Of a DNA stretch of 64,000 nucleotides, positions 63,401 through 64,000 are shown piece after piece. Under the pieces are notes generated by a model. The model ran no database searches, was not told the origin of the DNA, and was given only the letters and a program-made list of their open reading frames with translations. The position numbers and the translations under genes are program-made. Every line of letters starts with the position of its first letter. Position 1 is the first letter of the stretch. The DNA lies in NCBI GenBank assembly GCA_027605045.1, contig JAQFWX010000001.1, positions 2,976,001-3,040,000 of the forward strand, read 5' to 3'. Origin of the DNA: Phallus indusiatus (taxonomy: Eukaryota; Basidiomycota; Agaricomycetes; Phallales; Phallaceae).

Positions 63401-64000
63401 CAGCCAAGATGCCATGCAATTTCAGGGCGGACTTTCTTCTACCACCCTTGACATAAAGATCAATGGCCCGATTGGTAATGTCCGTATAAAGTTTATCGAA
63501 GGCTGTCTGACTAGACATGCTTTCGAGTAGTATTTCGCTCGTGATTTTTGCTTCGGAAGGTTCTGTCGGTGTGGTAGGAGTGCCAGGTTCCGAATCTTGT
63601 TTATGATTTGGGAGAGACATAGAGAAAGGTATTGCATTCGGGAGATGACCAAAATGTATTCCTATTTTATCAAGCTAAACGGATGGAGGGTTAGTCAGTA
63701 AATGATGTTGTAATGGTCACATACCTGTATTCGAGCTAGGTCCAGGAGTTGACCCTTCGTAGCACTGGCGCTAGATATGGCAACTGTATCAAGGTTGATA
63801 GACGTAATCCATTTATCGCTCTCTAGAACAACGTTCAACGCTGAAGAGAATACCCAGGATTCGATAAAGAATTGTGGAAGAGAAACCTGAAAAGCATAAT
63901 TAACAATGAAAAAGTCAAGTGAAAATGGAAATGGTCGTTACCTTGGAAGACTTTAATCTTTGACTAAACGCACTCAGGAAATTGGAAGCCAGTCTTGCTA
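60473..64000 (-). CDS. TRS130: TRAPP II complex subunit TRS130/TRAPPC10 (C-terminal part, 5' end outside window)
   Basis: Subunit of the TRAPP II tethering complex, which activates Rab GTPases in Golgi and endosomal traffic. The window holds the C-terminal half. The frame around 63420-63660 reads PFSMSLPNHKQDSEPG and, further on, FDKLYTDITNRAIDLYVKGG then RRKSALKLHG, a signature I associate with TRAPPC10. Next comes the helical block SLPAHYIPHSWTSLATFMQI. Beta-sandwich-like exons follow (VDTVRLSFNGPHSERLDF; SNITVVVRNALP). The last exon ends ERIVVLPTGGSTTFVVDLGE with TAG at 60473-60475. Several introns of 50-80 bases interrupt it. It is single-copy housekeeping in fungi; the name is by similarity from memory. 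Confidence 0.8.

Overview
This is a 64 kb piece of a fungal nuclear genome, almost certainly from an agaricomycete basidiomycete. The evidence is short (about 50-100 nt), numerous GT-AG introns, an intron-bearing nuclear tRNA-Glu, an F-box/LRR-type protein, and families that are strongly expanded in mushroom-forming fungi (DUF6533 membrane proteins, MYND-finger proteins, BCS1-like AAA ATPases). No CRISPR array, prokaryotic operon, rRNA gene or intact transposon was seen.

Layout. 1-10.9 kb holds a tandemly duplicated block on the + strand. It contains DUF6533 protein A (5' end outside the window), a decayed MYND relic, a GC-rich island, DUF6533 protein B, MYND-1 and MYND-2. 10.9-12.3 kb is a secreted, probably GPI-anchored GH16 glucanase. 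12.8-17.2 kb (-) is NAD-dependent glutamate dehydrogenase (GDH2). 19.6-44.9 kb is a metabolic stretch. It holds a flavin-dependent halogenase, a short-chain dehydrogenase, a tRNA-Glu, an F-box protein, an MFS transporter, a cytochrome P450, an NADPH:quinone-reductase-like MDR protein, two tandem BCS1-like AAA ATPases (one frameshifted) and an alpha/beta hydrolase. 45.3-59.5 kb has four more DUF6533 genes (two -, two +), a truncated fifth, and a second MFS transporter. 60.5-64 kb (-) is the C-terminal part of the TRAPP II subunit TRS130/TRAPPC10, which runs off the window.

How the genes may work together. GDH2 and TRAPPC10 are housekeeping. The halogenase, SDR, P450, MDR, hydrolase and MFS genes could act in secondary metabolism, but no polyketide, terpene or peptide synthase is present and large gaps separate them, so a cluster is only a hypothesis. 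The DUF6533/MYND block looks like a young, actively duplicating gene cassette of unknown function.

Most notable observations: a 17-nt microexon conserved in four DUF6533 paralogues; a 48-bp near-perfect hairpin inside an intron of the MDR gene; two GC-AG introns that can be assigned because they restore catalytic motifs; a one-base frameshift in one of two tandem BCS1-like genes; and the repeated DUF6533+MYND unit with relics. Exon limits were worked out by eye from splice motifs and paralogue alignment. Those given explicitly were checked for frame; the others are approximate.
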